DNA of 64,000 nucleotides from Caulobacter soli. Its GTDB lineage: Bacteria > Pseudomonadota > Alphaproteobacteria > Caulobacterales > Caulobacteraceae. The stretch spans positions 3,038,001 to 3,102,000 of the forward strand of contig NZ_CP049199.1 in assembly GCF_011045195.1 (NCBI RefSeq), in the 5' to 3' direction. The notes under the pieces were generated by a model. It was not told where the DNA came from. It worked only from the letters and a program-made list of their open reading frames with translations, and ran no database searches. How positions within the stretch are numbered: position 1 is the stretch's first letter; the number at the start of each line of letters is the position of its first letter. Positions 1-9,384 of this stretch are shown in pieces. The translations under genes were made by a program, and so were the position numbers.

Positions 1-819
1 GCCCTGCAGGCCAGGGAACACCGCCGAATTGACCTTCTTGATGATGGCCTCGTCATTGGTCAGCACCATGCCGCCGCGCGGACCGCGCAGGGTCTTGTGG
101 GTGGTGGTGGTGACCACGTGGGCGTGCGGAATGGGGCTGGGGAACACGCCGCCGGCCACCAGGCCCGCGAAGTGGGCCATGTCGACCATCAGGTACGCGC
201 CGACTTCATCGGCGATCTGGCGGAAGCGGGCGAAGTCGATGTGACGGCTGTAGGCGCTGCCGCCAGCGATGATCAGCTTGGGCTTGTTGGCCTTGGCCAC
301 CTCTTCGACGGCGTCGTAGTCGATCAGCTGGTCCTGCTGGCGCACGGTGTAGGACACCGGCTTGAACCACTTGCCCGACTGGTTGGCCGGGCTGCCGTGG
401 GTCAGGTGACCGCCGGCAGCCAGGTCCATGCCCAGGAAGGTGTCGCCCGGCTGCAGCAGCGCCATGAACACCGACTGGTTGGCCTGCGAGCCCGAGTGCG
501 GCTGGACGTTGGCGAAGCCGGCGCCAAACAGGGCCTTGGCCCGCTCGATGGCGATGGTCTCGATCTCGTCCACATACTCGCAGCCGCCGTAGTAGCGCTT
601 GCCCGGATAACCCTCGGCATACTTGTTGGTCAGGATCGAGCCCTGGGCCTCCAACACGGCGCGCGAGACGATGTTTTCCGAGGCGATCAGCTCGATCTGG
701 TTCTGCTGGCGGGTCAGCTCCAGGCCGATGCGATCGAAGATGTCACGGTCGGCCGCGGCCAGGTCGGCGCCGAAGAAGGCGCTCTTGTCGGCGGTGATAT
801 TGTTGGCCGGTGCGGTCAT
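1..819 (-). CDS. glyA: Serine hydroxymethyltransferase, 3' part missing
   Basis: Converts serine and tetrahydrofolate to glycine and 5,10-methylene-THF in the cytosol, using PLP. The first 273 residues are in the window; the gene runs off the left edge. The N-terminus reads [19 protein letters not shown], followed by the family's ELIASEN stretch and the [13 protein letters not shown] substrate-site segment. The PLP lysine is in [11 protein letters not shown] at about residue 242. The start is ATG at 819, preceded by a purine-rich CAGGAGAG. It is divergent from the MucR-type gene, with about 200 bp between them. Its glycine product feeds the neighbouring hemA reaction. Identification is secure. 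Confidence 0.96.
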   Translation of the reverse strand, partial: MTAPANNITADKSAFFGADLAAADRDIFDRIGLELTRQQNQIELIASENIVSRAVLEAQGSILTNKYAEGYPGKRYYGGCEYVDEIETIAIERAKALFGAGFANVQPHSGSQANQSVFMALLQPGDTFLGMDLAAGGHLTHGSPANQSGKWFKPVSYTVRQQDQLIDYDAVEEVAKANKPKLIIAGGSAYSRHIDFARFRQIADEVGAYLMVDMAHFAGLVAGGVFPSPIPHAHVVTTTTHKTLRGPRGGMVLTNDEAIIKKVNSAVFPGLQG

Positions 820-1022
820 GGACGCTCTCCTGGGGCTGGGAGACTGAAAGGGTCGGACTCGGGCGGGAGTCGGTCGCGCTCTCTTTACCCCCCTTCGCGC
901 CACGATCAATCCGGGAACCACGCCGCAAGCCGAAGCGTTGCGGAAGAACCGGAGCCAGTACGACTGGCGCGCCCGGTGTTTTGGTGACTTCCAGACGGAC
1001 CCACAGGTTGGGCGGAGCGGGT

Positions 1023-1460
1023 ATGGCGATGGCGTACGGCGAGGCGGAAACCAACGACGACGACGTCGATATCCTGGGTCTCAGCGCCGGAATCGTGGCT
1101 GCCTATGTGGCTCAGAACACGGTGGCGCGCACGGCGATCCCCGAACTCATCCGGTCCGTCCACGGGGCGCTTTCCGCGCTGGGATCCTCGCAGGCCGAGC
1201 AACCCACTGAACGCAACAAGCCCGCCGTGCCGGTCTCGCGCTCGGTGCAGCGCGACTACATCGTCTGCCTGGAAGACGGCAAACGCCTGAAGATGCTCAA
1301 GCGCTACCTGCGCACCCACTACGACATGAGCCCCGAGGAATACCGCCGCAAGTGGTCGCTGCCCGGAGACTATCCGATGGTGGCTCCGGCCTATGCCGAG
1401 CGCCGCTCGGACTTCGCCAAGTCGATCGGACTGGGCAAGGGGAAGATGCGGGGGCGGTAG
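1023..1460 (+). CDS. MucR/Ros-family transcriptional regulator with altered zinc finger
   Basis: 145-residue DNA-binding protein of the Ros/MucR family, which in alphaproteobacteria silences or tunes envelope, motility and cell-cycle genes. The N-terminal helical oligomerisation half ([15 protein letters not shown], then [12 protein letters not shown]) is followed by a C-terminal Ros-type finger region with the diagnostic [21 protein letters not shown]. Of the four zinc positions of Ros, the second Cys is Asp (CLED) and the first His is Tyr (KRYLRTH), so classical CCHH zinc binding is doubtful. ATG at 1023 has GGCGGAG upstream; ATG at 1029 is an alternative start. Family assignment is firm; targets cannot be read from sequence. 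Confidence 0.9.
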   Translation: MAMAYGEAETNDDDVDILGLSAGIVAAYVAQNTVARTAIPELIRSVHGALSALGSSQAEQPTERNKPAVPVSRSVQRDYIVCLEDGKRLKMLKRYLRTHYDMSPEEYRRKWSLPGDYPMVAPAYAERRSDFAKSIGLGKGKMRGR

Positions 1461-1469
1461 AGCGGCGAA

Positions 1470-1590
1470 CACTTGCCCCCTACGGATCGCTTCGCGATCG
1501 TCTTCCCCCACAGGGGGAAGAGGCTTAAGCGCGAGCCTCCGCCCCCTACTGGGGCGGACAGACGGCGAAGCCGTCAGGTGGGGGCAAGTC
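1470..1590 (-). repeat. Solo copy of the four-hairpin palindromic array
   Basis: About 120 bp closed by the terminal inverted repeat ACTTGCCCCC / GGGGGCAAGT. Inside are four stem-loops: GATCGC-gaa-type, CTTCCCCC/GGGGGAAG, CCGCCCC/GGGGCGG and GACGGC-gaa-GCCGTC. The same array occurs at 11140-11253 and 48731-48861. Stem sequences differ between copies in a base-pair-preserving way (GATCGC/GCGATC here, GACCGC/GCGGTC in the other two). It sits between the ends of the convergent MucR gene and hemA, so it could also act as a bidirectional terminator. Strand is given to match the other copies. Unlike them, it lacks the roughly 460-nt upstream element. Confidence 0.85.
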
Positions 1591-1599
1591 TTAAGTGAA

Positions 1600-2826
1600 C
1601 TAAGCCGCGTGGCCGCCCATGCGCGCCACGTTGCAGTGCGCCCAGAGCTTTTCCATCGCCGTGACCAGCTTGCGCATCATCTCGTCGGTGTGGAACGGCG
1701 TGGGCGTGAAACGCAGGCGCTCGGTGCCGCGCGGCACGGTCGGATAGTTGATCGGCTGCACATAGACGCCGTGGTCGGCCAGCAGCATGTCGCTGATCAG
1801 CTTGGTGTGGACGGGGTCGCCGACCAGCACCGGGACGATGTGGCTGTCGTTGTCCATCACCGGCAGGCCGGCGGCCTTGAACATCGCCTTCAGGGTCCTG
1901 GCGCGCTCTTGGTGAGCTTCGCGGACTTCGGGATGCTGCTTGAGGTACTTCACGCTGGCCAAGGCGCCGGCGGTGAGCGCGGGCGGCAAGGACGTCGTGA
2001 AGATGAAGCCCGAAGCGACCAGGCGAATGGCGTCCACCACCAGGGCGTCGCCGGTGATGTAGCCGCCCATCACGCCGAACGCCTTGCCCAGGGTGCCTTC
2101 GATGATGTCGATCTGGTCCATCAGGCCGTCGCGCTCGGCGACGCCGCCGCCGCGCTCGCCGTACATGCCGACCGCGTGGACCTCGTCCAGATAGGTCATG
2201 GCGCCGTACTTCTTGGCCAGGGCCACGGTGCCGGCCATGTCGGCGATGTCGCCGTCCATGGAATAGACGCTCTCGAAGGCGACCAGCTTGGGCGCATCGG
2301 CCGGCGCCGCGGCCAGCAGTTGCTCAAGGTGAGCCAGGTCGTTGTGGCGGAAGATGTGACGCTCGCAGCCGCCGTTTCGGATGCCGGCGATCATCGAGGC
2401 GTGGTTCTGGGCGTCGGAGAAGATGATCAGGCCCGGCAGGATCTTCTGCAGCGCCGACAGGCTGGCCTCGTTGGAGACATAGCCCGAGGTGAACAGCAGG
2501 GCCGCTTCCTTGCCGTGCAGGTCGGCCAGCTCGGCCTCCAGCTCGACATGGTGGTGGTTGGTGCCCGAGATGTTGCGCGTGCCGCCCGAGCCCGAGCCGT
2601 GGTTGTCGATCGCCGCGTGCATGGCGTCCAGCACCACGGGATTCTGGCCTTGGCCCAGATAGTCGTTCGAGCACCAGACCACGATCTCGCTCTCGCCGCC
2701 GTCCGGACGGGTCCAGGTGGCGCGCGGGAAGGCGCCGCGATGGCGCTTCACGTCGGCGAACACCCGATAACGGCCTTCGTCGCGGATCTGGTCGACGACG
2801 CTACGGAACGCGGCTTTGTAGTCCAT
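1600..2826 (-). CDS. hemA: 5-aminolevulinate synthase
   Basis: Condenses glycine with succinyl-CoA to 5-aminolevulinate, the committed haem step in alphaproteobacteria (C4 pathway); PLP-dependent and cytosolic. 408 residues, normal family length. Visible motifs are the glycine-rich [23 protein letters not shown], the [10 protein letters not shown] aspartate/histidine pair, and the Schiff-base lysine K248 in [11 protein letters not shown] at 2826. The stop lies about 10 nt from the palindromic array at 1470-1590, which may end transcription. hemB, the next enzyme, is 3.5 kb away on the other strand. In this group hemA is normally regulated by oxygen or haem demand, but no clear operator is visible here. 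Confidence 0.97.
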   Translation of the reverse strand: MDYKAAFRSVVDQIRDEGRYRVFADVKRHRGAFPRATWTRPDGGESEIVVWCSNDYLGQGQNPVVLDAMHAAIDNHGSGSGGTRNISGTNHHHVELEAELADLHGKEAALLFTSGYVSNEASLSALQKILPGLIIFSDAQNHASMIAGIRNGGCERHIFRHNDLAHLEQLLAAAPADAPKLVAFESVYSMDGDIADMAGTVALAKKYGAMTYLDEVHAVGMYGERGGGVAERDGLMDQIDIIEGTLGKAFGVMGGYITGDALVVDAIRLVASGFIFTTSLPPALTAGALASVKYLKQHPEVREAHQERARTLKAMFKAAGLPVMDNDSHIVPVLVGDPVHTKLISDMLLADHGVYVQPINYPTVPRGTERLRFTPTPFHTDEMMRKLVTAMEKLWAHCNVARMGGHAA

Positions 2827-2974
2827 GGTGTCTTTATCCGACGGACTGTGACGAGTCCGATCGGTCCCTTCTCAAGGCTTGGCTTTTCGCACCAGCGACG
2901 CGCGCTGTCCACATAGGGACGTTTACCTAAGACGCCCATGACGCGAATGGACGCGTCGATTTCGCGAACGAACA

Positions 2975-3008
2975 GGCCGGCGACCTCGCGGTCGCCGGCC
3001 CTTTATTT
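2975..3008. terminator. Strong hairpin downstream of the lipoprotein gene
   Basis: A perfect 11-bp stem GGCCGGCGACC / GGTCGCCGGCC with a TCGC loop (2975-3000), followed on plus by CTTTATTT. It lies between hemA and the end of the minus-strand gene at 3032, so it most likely ends that gene's transcript. The better U-run is on the plus strand, which leaves orientation uncertain. Confidence 0.6.
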
Positions 3009-3031
3009 CAGTATCGGGATGGCGGTTTTTG

Positions 3032-3832
3032 TTACCGCGCCCCGGCCGGCTTGCGGAACTTGTAGATGAACTGGTCGGTCTTGCCGCGGATCGACGGGTC
3101 GAAGACGCTGAGCTTGCGGGTGTCGGACGCGTCGCGCAGCACGCGGCTTTCGCCCTCGAAGATGAAGCCGGCGGCGGTGACTTCCCGCTTCACGGCCTCG
3201 GGATCGATGCGGTGCAGGGTCTCGGTGTCGCGCAGGCCCGAACCCGGCTCGGCCGCGTGGTCCAGCACCAGATAGACGCCGCCGGGCTTCAGGGCCTTGA
3301 AGATCTGGCGGTTGACCACCGACAGGTCGGCCGGCCCCATGAACTTGTCGTGCATGTCGTGGTAGTTCTGGGCGGTGAACACCAGGTCCAGCTTCTCCGG
3401 CGCGGCGAAGTTGGGCAGCGTGTTGAGGATCACCGACACGTTCTTGTAAGCCGGATCGGTGGCGATGGCCTTCACGGCCGGCTCGCGCTTGGCCAGCTTG
3501 GTCAGCTCATCCGGCACATAGGCGTAGACATGGCCCTTGGGTCCGACCGCCTTTGAGAAGATGCGGGTGAAATAGCCGCTGCCGGGAATCAGGTCGGCGA
3601 CCTTGGCGCCCGGCCTGACGCCGGCGAAGGCCAGGGTCTGGCCCGGCAGGCGGTTCTCGTCGCGCACCATGTCGGCGGCCGGACGGTTCGGGTCGGACAG
3701 GGCGGCGGCGATATTGGCCGGCACCGCGGCGGGCGCGTCGGCCGGCGGCGGCGGGGCGACGGGGCCCATCGGAGTCGTGGCGCAGCCCGCCAAAGCAAGT
3801 ACGGCGACGAGGCTGAGTAGCGGCTTACGCAT
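3032..3832 (-). CDS. Class I SAM-methyltransferase-fold lipoprotein
   Basis: 266 residues. The N-terminus is a lipoprotein signal, MRKPLLSLVAVLALAGC with Cys at about 17, followed by a Pro/Ala-rich linker. The body looks like a Rossmann methyltransferase: VADLIPGSGYFTRIFSKAVG (motif I with its glycines), LDLVFTAQNYHDMHD, and LKPGGVYLVLDHAAEPGS (post-motif). This resembles the predicted-methyltransferase family COG4798, often found as exported proteins. A lipid-anchored, periplasm-facing methyltransferase would lack SAM, so it may bind another ligand. That is inference. It is a single gene with its own downstream hairpin. Fold assignment is good; substrate unknown. Confidence 0.82.
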   Translation of the reverse strand: MRKPLLSLVAVLALAGCATTPMGPVAPPPPADAPAAVPANIAAALSDPNRPAADMVRDENRLPGQTLAFAGVRPGAKVADLIPGSGYFTRIFSKAVGPKGHVYAYVPDELTKLAKREPAVKAIATDPAYKNVSVILNTLPNFAAPEKLDLVFTAQNYHDMHDKFMGPADLSVVNRQIFKALKPGGVYLVLDHAAEPGSGLRDTETLHRIDPEAVKREVTAAGFIFEGESRVLRDASDTRKLSVFDPSIRGKTDQFIYKFRKPAGAR

Positions 3833-3888
3833 GGGTATTCCTTCCGACGGCGTCTTCTTCGTTGGCGCAAGCTAGCGCAGCAATCACG

Positions 3889-4941
3889 CTACGTCAGCGA
3901 CGACCATTCCTGATCGGCCGGCAAAGGCGCGAAAATCTCGTCCAGCATCGCGTCGGAAACGTCCTCGAGCTTGGCCGGATCCCACTTCGGGGCGTTGTCC
4001 TTGTCGATGATCACGGCCCGGACGCCCTCGATGAAGTCGTGCTTCTGGACCACCCGAGCGCCGATCCGGTACTCCATGGCCATGTTGTCGGCGAAGTCCG
4101 TGAGCGCCGCGCCGGCCTCCAGCTGGCGGAAGGCCACCTTCAGCGTCTGGGGCGACTTGGTCTTCATCGTCGCCAGCTGGGCCTTGCCCCAGTCGCTGCT
4201 GTCGGCGTCCAGGAACTCGAAGATCTGCTCGACGCTCTCGCCGACGAACAGGCGGTTGAGGTCCTGCTCGAAGCTGACCAGCGGGGCCTTGCCGGCGTCG
4301 GCCCGGTACTTCTTCAGAATGTCGTCGATGCGACGCGGGTCGGCGACGATGGCCTTCTTCAAGCCCTCTATGGCGCCGAACTCGACGAAGTGGGTGGCGA
4401 TCCCCAGGCGCAGGCAGTCCGCGCCCTTGATCCGCGCCCCGGTCAGGGCCAGCCACAGCCCCGCCTTGCCCGGCAGGCGCGGCAGGTACCAGCCGCCGCC
4501 AACGTCCGGGAACAGGCCGATGCCGGTCTCGGGCATGGCGAAGGTCGTGCGCTCGGTGGCGATCCGATAGTGAGCCGGCATCGAGATCCCGACGCCGCCG
4601 CCCATCACCACCCCGTCCATCACCGCCACCACCGGGGTCTCGTAGGTGAACAGCAGGTGGTTCAGCTGGTACTCGGTGTGGAAGAAGGCCCGCGCCTCGA
4701 CGCCGTCCCCCGCCCCGCTGTGGGCCAGCATGCGGATGTCGCCGCCAGCGCAGAACCCGCGCTCGCCCGCATGGTCGATGATGACCATGTAGATCTCGGG
4801 ATCCTCCTGCCAGTCCAGCAGGGCGGCGATCATGATCTCGCACATGGTCTGGGTCAGGGCGTGCAGGGCCTGCGGCCGGTTCAGCGTCAGGCGGCCGACG
4901 TTCTTCTGAACGCGGACAAGGACTTCGGGTTGGTCGGTCAT
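3889..4941 (-). CDS. Enoyl-CoA hydratase/isomerase family, probably 3-hydroxyisobutyryl-CoA hydrolase
   Basis: 350-residue crotonase-superfamily enzyme. Length and motifs fit 3-hydroxyisobutyryl-CoA hydrolase (valine degradation): RPQALHALT near the N-terminus, the oxyanion-hole segment ERGFCAGGDIRMLA, then DGVVMGGGVGISMPAHYRIATE with FAMPETGIGLFPDVGGGW, and a C-terminal extension absent from plain hydratases. The start is ATG at 4941, whose ATGA overlaps the stop of the upstream histidine-phosphatase gene by 4 nt, so translation is probably coupled. A hydroxyisobutyrate-dehydrogenase-like enzyme, the next step in the pathway, is encoded at 11270-12124 but not in the same operon. A plain enoyl-CoA hydratase is the alternative. 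Confidence 0.88.
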   Translation of the reverse strand: MTDQPEVLVRVQKNVGRLTLNRPQALHALTQTMCEIMIAALLDWQEDPEIYMVIIDHAGERGFCAGGDIRMLAHSGAGDGVEARAFFHTEYQLNHLLFTYETPVVAVMDGVVMGGGVGISMPAHYRIATERTTFAMPETGIGLFPDVGGGWYLPRLPGKAGLWLALTGARIKGADCLRLGIATHFVEFGAIEGLKKAIVADPRRIDDILKKYRADAGKAPLVSFEQDLNRLFVGESVEQIFEFLDADSSDWGKAQLATMKTKSPQTLKVAFRQLEAGAALTDFADNMAMEYRIGARVVQKHDFIEGVRAVIIDKDNAPKWDPAKLEDVSDAMLDEIFAPLPADQEWSSLT

Positions 4942-5567
4942 ACGGTGTCCTTGGCGGTTTCCTTGGCGCGTTCGGGATCTTCGACCGGTTCGCATTCGAA
5001 GCGATCGATCTGGCCCGCGTTCAGTCGGTAAAGCGCGTCCTGCGGCACGTCCAGGTCCAGGACCTGCGCACGCGACAGGCCGGCATAGGCGCCGCGCAGC
5101 AGGCGGCCGGCGACGCCGTGGCTGACCACGATCAACCGGCGCTCCGGCTCGGCGGCCTGCTCCCCCAACCAGGCCGACACCCGCGCCATCAGCTGGTCGT
5201 AGGTCTCGCCGCCCGGCGCGGCGAAGAACCATTCCCGGCTGGCGAAGGCTTCGGGATGCTGGCGCGCGATGTCGGTGCGCAACAGCCCTTCCCAGTCGCC
5301 CAGGCCCAGCTCCATCAGCCGATCATCGAATTCCACAGGCAGGCCCAGGCGCGCCCCGATGATCCCGGCCGTGTCGCGCGTACGCCGCAGCGGGCTGGCG
5401 ATGATCCGCCAGTCGGCCGGCGGATCGCGGGCGATCAGGTCGCGCAGCAGGTCGCCCATGGCCCCGGCCTGGGCCCGGCCCAGCGGCGTCAGGTCGGAGT
5501 CCAGCTGCCCCTGCAGGCGAAGCTCGCGGTTGTAGAACGTCTGGCCGTGGCGGCAGAGATAGATCAC
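4938..5567 (-). CDS. Histidine phosphatase (phosphoglycerate-mutase-like)
   Basis: Cofactor-independent histidine-phosphatase-family enzyme of about 209 residues. The catalytic RHGQT with nucleophile His is immediately N-terminal (VIYLCRHGQTFYN). SPLRRTRDTA carries the second arginine, GLGDWEG supplies the acid/base Glu region, and VSHGVAGR the second catalytic His. GTG at 5567 puts RHG at residues 6-7, usual for the family, with AGCGGAG upstream. An in-frame ATG near 5657 would add 30 residues and is less likely. It overlaps the CoA hydrolase by 4 nt. The substrate could be a sugar phosphate, a nucleotide-linked intermediate such as alpha-ribazole phosphate, or another phosphoester. Confidence 0.87.
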   Translation of the reverse strand: MIYLCRHGQTFYNRELRLQGQLDSDLTPLGRAQAGAMGDLLRDLIARDPPADWRIIASPLRRTRDTAGIIGARLGLPVEFDDRLMELGLGDWEGLLRTDIARQHPEAFASREWFFAAPGGETYDQLMARVSAWLGEQAAEPERRLIVVSHGVAGRLLRGAYAGLSRAQVLDLDVPQDALYRLNAGQIDRFECEPVEDPERAKETAKDTV

Positions 5568-5779
5568 GTGGCGCGGCTCCGCTCGAAAGTCGCCCCTTCC
5601 TAATGGCGGAACATCGCCCGCGCCATGACCGCTACGCCGGCCAAGTGTGGTAAACATGTCCCACTGCGTGACTTTGAATGCGGCAACGCACGAAAGGCGG
5701 GAACCAAATGTCGCACCGCCCTTGATCAGCCACGCCTCCGGTATCAAATCGCCCCCATCGGAGGCGTCGTCTTTCTGTC

Positions 5780-6220
5780 ATGCGTAAGTTCACTGCTGTT
5801 TTCGCCGCCCTGGCGGCTCTTTTCACCGTGTCGACGGCTCAAGCAGCCGACCTGGGCGTCTGGACCGGCCCCAAGGACAACGTGCGCGTGGCGATCAAGA
5901 GCTGCGGGACCAGCACCTGCGGCACCGTCGTCTATGCCAGCCCGAAGGCCGAAGCCGACGCGCGCAAGAGCGGCCTGACCACCCTGGTCGGCCAGCAGCT
6001 GCTGCGCGACTTCGAACCGACCAGCCACGGCAACATGCGCGGCAAGGTCTTCGTGCCGACGCTGCACGTGACCCTGATCGGCACCGCCGAGTTCATCGAC
6101 GCCCACACCATGAAGGCCAAGGGCTGCGTCCTGGGCGGTCTGCTGTGCAAGTCGCAGACCTGGCGCCGGATCGACACCGTCACCGCCAAGAACGACGCCA
6201 CCGCCAGCTTCGCCCCCTAA
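5780..6220 (+). CDS. Secreted DUF2147-family protein
   Basis: 146 residues with a cleavable signal peptide (MRKFTAVFAALAALFTVSTAQA, cut after AQA). The mature part starts DLGVWTGPKDNVRVAIKSCG and has the DUF2147 pattern: a W near the N-terminus, paired cysteines (SCGTSTCGTVVY), the GKVFVP segment and a C-terminal KGCVLGGLLCKSQTWRRI. Probably periplasmic; the family is thought to bind small molecules, and the function is not established. A second DUF2147 protein is at 45189-45608. ATG at 5780; the region upstream overlaps only the antisense of the phosphatase leader. Confidence 0.85.
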   Translation: MRKFTAVFAALAALFTVSTAQAADLGVWTGPKDNVRVAIKSCGTSTCGTVVYASPKAEADARKSGLTTLVGQQLLRDFEPTSHGNMRGKVFVPTLHVTLIGTAEFIDAHTMKAKGCVLGGLLCKSQTWRRIDTVTAKNDATASFAP

Positions 6221-6307
6221 AGGGTCGGGGCCGGCGACGTCGTTCGCCCGCCCCTTAAGCAACCAACCGCCTTGCCTCGCGCCGCCCGTCGCGCGAAACC
6301 GTGGGGC

Positions 6308-7324
6308 ATGACCACCCCGCCCCTCGCTCCCTACCCCGCCACCCGCCTGCGCCGCCTGCGCCAGGCCGACTGGACCCGTCGCCTGGTTCGCGAAACCACG
6401 CTGACGCCCTCCGACCTGATCTGGTCGATGGTGGTGCATGAGGGCGAAGGCGTGATCCCGGTCGCTTCGATGCCGGGCGTCGAGCGCCTCAGCGTCAAGG
6501 ACGCCGCCAAGGCCGCCGTCCGCGCTCGCGACCTGGGCATTCCCGCCATCGCCATCTTCCCGCACATCGACGGCGCGCGCAAAGACGCCACCGGCTCGAT
6601 CGCCGCCGATCCGGATGGCGTCATCCCTCGCGCAGTCAAGGCCATGAAGGACGCCGCCCCCGAGGTCGGCATCATGTGCGACGTGGCCCTGGACCCCTTC
6701 ACCGACCACGGCCACGACGGCGTGGTCGAGGGCGGCCGCATCCTCAACGACCCGACCATCGAGCGCCTGATCGAACAGGGATTGATGCAGGCCGAAGCCG
6801 GCGCCGACATCCTGGCGCCGTCCGACATGATGGACGGCCGGATCGGCAAGCTGCGCGCGGCGCTCGAAGGCGCCAACTTCCAGGACACGATGATCATGTC
6901 CTACGCGGCCAAGTACGCCTCGGCCTTCTACGGCCCGTACCGCGACGCGATCGGCTCGGCCAAGCTGTCGGCGGGGCCCAATGGTCAAGGACTGGGCGAC
7001 AAGAAGACCTACCAGATGGACCCGGCCAACACCGAGGAAGCGATCCGCGAGGTCGCGCTCGACATCGCCGAGGGCGCCGACATGGTCATGGTCAAGCCGG
7101 GCCTGCCCTATCTGGATATCCTGCGCCGCCTGGTCGACGAGTTTCGCATGCCCACCTACGCCTTCCAGGTGTCGGGCGAGTACGCGATGATCAAGGCCGC
7201 CGGCATGAACGGCTGGATCGACGAGGAGCGCGCGATCCTGGAAAGCCTGACCGCCTTCAAGCGGGCCGGCGCCGCCGGGATCATCACCTATTTCGCGCCC
7301 TGGGCGGCGGAAAAGCTGGGCTGA
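6308..7324 (+). CDS. hemB: Delta-aminolevulinic acid dehydratase (porphobilinogen synthase)
   Basis: Condenses two 5-aminolevulinate molecules to porphobilinogen. 338 residues. Both Schiff-base lysines are visible: K202 in MSYAAKYASAFYGP and K263 in MVMVKPGLPYLD. The metal-site segment reads DVALDPFTDHGHDG, with Asp/Ala in place of the three cysteines of zinc-type enzymes, so this is the magnesium/potassium-dependent class. ATG at 6308 was chosen because the N-terminus then matches the family; a start at 6272 adds 12 non-conserved residues. An AraC-type regulator gene begins 1 nt after its stop and is probably co-transcribed. Confidence 0.97.
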   Translation: MTTPPLAPYPATRLRRLRQADWTRRLVRETTLTPSDLIWSMVVHEGEGVIPVASMPGVERLSVKDAAKAAVRARDLGIPAIAIFPHIDGARKDATGSIAADPDGVIPRAVKAMKDAAPEVGIMCDVALDPFTDHGHDGVVEGGRILNDPTIERLIEQGLMQAEAGADILAPSDMMDGRIGKLRAALEGANFQDTMIMSYAAKYASAFYGPYRDAIGSAKLSAGPNGQGLGDKKTYQMDPANTEEAIREVALDIAEGADMVMVKPGLPYLDILRRLVDEFRMPTYAFQVSGEYAMIKAAGMNGWIDEERAILESLTAFKRAGAAGIITYFAPWAAEKLG

Positions 7325-7325
7325 C

Positions 7326-8189
7326 ATGGCCACGCCGAGAACCGCCTTCAGCCAGGGCCGGTTCTACGGCGTTCCCACCGTCGAGCGGCGACTGCCCGCG
7401 GTGCGCGTCGCCCATCTGTCCGCGACGATCAGCGCCGACGGCGTCGAGGAACACAGCCACGACGACGCCCATTTCGTGCTCGCCACCCATGGCCGCTACC
7501 TGACCACCGCCGCCGGCCCCGAGACCGAGGGCCCGGCCCTGGTGTTCAACCCGCCCGGCGTGATCCACCGCGACCGCTTCGTCGGCGCGGGCGGCTATTT
7601 CCTGGCGGTCAGTTTCGAAGCCCCGGCGTGGCGCGCTTTGGCCGAGGTCTCACGATCGCCGGCGAGCGACGCCTTGCGCCTGACCGGCCCGGCCGCCCGC
7701 CGCGCGGCTCTTCGCCTGATCCGAACCGTGCTGAACCGCGACGCCGAGGCGGTCACCCTCGAAGGCCTGGGCCTGGAGCTGGCCGCCCAGGCTCTGTCGC
7801 CGACGCCCGAGAGCGATCACCCGCCGCCTTGGCTGGCCATCGCCGAGACCTTCCTGGCCGACAGCTTCGACCAGCCGATCGCCGTGTCCGACCTGGCGCG
7901 CGCGGCGGGCGTGCACCCGGTGCATCTGGCGCGCGGGTATCGCCGCTGGCTGGGCGCGGCGCCGGGCGAGCGGCTGCGCGCGCGGCGGCTGGAACGCGCC
8001 GCCGACCTGCTGATGGCGGGCCGCGTCTCGATCGGCGAGATCGCCCAGGCGGCCGGCTTCTGCGACCAGAGCCACCTGAACCGCCAGTTCCGCCAGGCCT
8101 ACGGCGTCACCCCCGGCGAGTTCGCGCGGCTGTGCGGCCGGCGGCCGGATGTTTCAAGCGTCCAAGACGAGGCCACGACGGCGGCCTAG
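7326..8189 (+). CDS. AraC-family transcriptional regulator with cupin-like sensor
   Basis: 287 residues. The N-terminal half is a cupin-like ligand-binding domain ([16 protein letters not shown], then [11 protein letters not shown], both histidine-rich as in AraC cupins). The C-terminal half is a double helix-turn-helix: [26 protein letters not shown] for the first, [26 protein letters not shown] for the second, ending [10 protein letters not shown]. It starts 1 nt after hemB, so co-expression is likely. Whether it regulates hemB or the downstream hydrolase (32 nt away) cannot be told from sequence. Family call is firm. Confidence 0.92.
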   Translation: MATPRTAFSQGRFYGVPTVERRLPAVRVAHLSATISADGVEEHSHDDAHFVLATHGRYLTTAAGPETEGPALVFNPPGVIHRDRFVGAGGYFLAVSFEAPAWRALAEVSRSPASDALRLTGPAARRAALRLIRTVLNRDAEAVTLEGLGLELAAQALSPTPESDHPPPWLAIAETFLADSFDQPIAVSDLARAAGVHPVHLARGYRRWLGAAPGERLRARRLERAADLLMAGRVSIGEIAQAAGFCDQSHLNRQFRQAYGVTPGEFARLCGRRPDVSSVQDEATTAA

Positions 8190-8220
8190 ACCACGCGCGA
8201 TCGCCGCCTGGAGAGTCCTC

Positions 8221-9339
8221 GTGAAGCGCCTGCTGCTCGCCGCCCTGATCCTGTTCGCGCCCCTGGCCGCCCCGATGGCCGCTCAAGCCGCCCCGTCGGA
8301 CTGGCCCACCGCCACGCCGGCCGCCGAAGGCCTGTCGGCCGACAAGCTCGACGCCATGTCGGCGGCCATCAAGGCCGGCGCGTTCCAGCAGATCACCAGC
8401 GTGCTGATCGCCCGTCACGGCAAGCTGGTGTTCGAGGCCTATTACGACGACGACAAGGCTGGCGGCGGTCCCGAGGCGCGACGCAACACGCGCTCGGTGA
8501 CCAAGACCGTGACCGCCATGCTGACCGGCGTCGCCCTCGATCGCGGCGCCCTGCCCGGCGTCTCCGCCCCCATCAAGCCCTACCTGAAGGATCGCCCGCC
8601 CACCGCCAATCCCGATCCACGCAAGGATCGCGTGACGGTCGAGGACCTGTTGACCATGAGTTCGATCGCCGAATGCGACGACGACAACGATTTCTCGCGC
8701 GGCAACGAGGAGCGGATGTACCCGATCGAAGACTGGGTCGGCTTCTATCTGGACCTGCCCGTGCGCGGCTTTCCCAGCTGGACGCCCAAGCCCGAGGCCT
8801 CGCCCTACGGCCGCAGCTTCAGCTACTGCACCGCCGGCGTGGCCACCCTGGGCGCGGTGATCCAGGCGGCGGTCGGCCAGCCCCTGCCCGCCTTCGCCGA
8901 CGCGGTGCTGTTCGGCCCTCTGGGGATCGAGAAGCCCGAATGGCAATTCTCGCCGTTGGGCCTGGCCCAGGGCGGCGGCGGGCTGGGCCTGCGCAGCCGC
9001 GACCTGCTGAAACTGGGCCAGCTCTACGCCAACGGCGGCCGGTGGAACGGGCGTCAGGTCTTGCCCGCGACCTTCGTCGCGACCGCCACGGCCCCGCACG
9101 CCCAGGCGCGGGAGGACGCCGACTACGGTTATCTGATCTGGTTGCAGACCTTCCCGGGATCGGACGGCAAGGGCCACAAGGCCTGGGTGATGAGCGGCAC
9201 GGGCGGCAACAAGGTGGTGATCGTCCCCGACCTGTCGCTGGTGGCGGTGATCACCACGACGAACTTCAAGGTCCCCAAGCCGCACGCGATCTCGGAACGG
9301 CTGCTGACCGATCACATCCTGGCGGCCGTGACGCCCTAA
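8221..9339 (+). CDS. Secreted serine hydrolase, class C beta-lactamase fold
   Basis: 372 residues starting at GTG 8221 with GGAGAG upstream; this start gives a clean signal peptide ([18 protein letters not shown]...AAQA). The catalytic SxxK is SVTK in [14 protein letters not shown]. The usual Tyr-x-Asn appears as YCT ([11 protein letters not shown]), so the Asn is replaced. The C-terminal KTG-like box is around [12 protein letters not shown]. Such proteins are periplasmic esterases or D-amino-acid peptidases more often than true beta-lactamases. It follows the AraC gene by 31 nt on the same strand, so they may share a transcript. Exact substrate unknown. Confidence 0.87.
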   Translation: MKRLLLAALILFAPLAAPMAAQAAPSDWPTATPAAEGLSADKLDAMSAAIKAGAFQQITSVLIARHGKLVFEAYYDDDKAGGGPEARRNTRSVTKTVTAMLTGVALDRGALPGVSAPIKPYLKDRPPTANPDPRKDRVTVEDLLTMSSIAECDDDNDFSRGNEERMYPIEDWVGFYLDLPVRGFPSWTPKPEASPYGRSFSYCTAGVATLGAVIQAAVGQPLPAFADAVLFGPLGIEKPEWQFSPLGLAQGGGGLGLRSRDLLKLGQLYANGGRWNGRQVLPATFVATATAPHAQAREDADYGYLIWLQTFPGSDGKGHKAWVMSGTGGNKVVIVPDLSLVAVITTTNFKVPKPHAISERLLTDHILAAVTP

Positions 9340-9384
9340 TTCGGCTCGCTGACTCGACTCGGCTCCGTCGCTAGGCTGGAGTTC

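Noticed and set aside
97..987. Long open frames opposite real genes, such as those opposite glyA (97-987), hemA (1393-2916), the class C hydrolase (8107-9879) and RND genes (31010-32482)
   Set aside because: High GC makes long antisense frames. These have Gly/Arg/His-rich, low-complexity translations with no known motifs, while the opposite strand encodes proteins with full family signatures.
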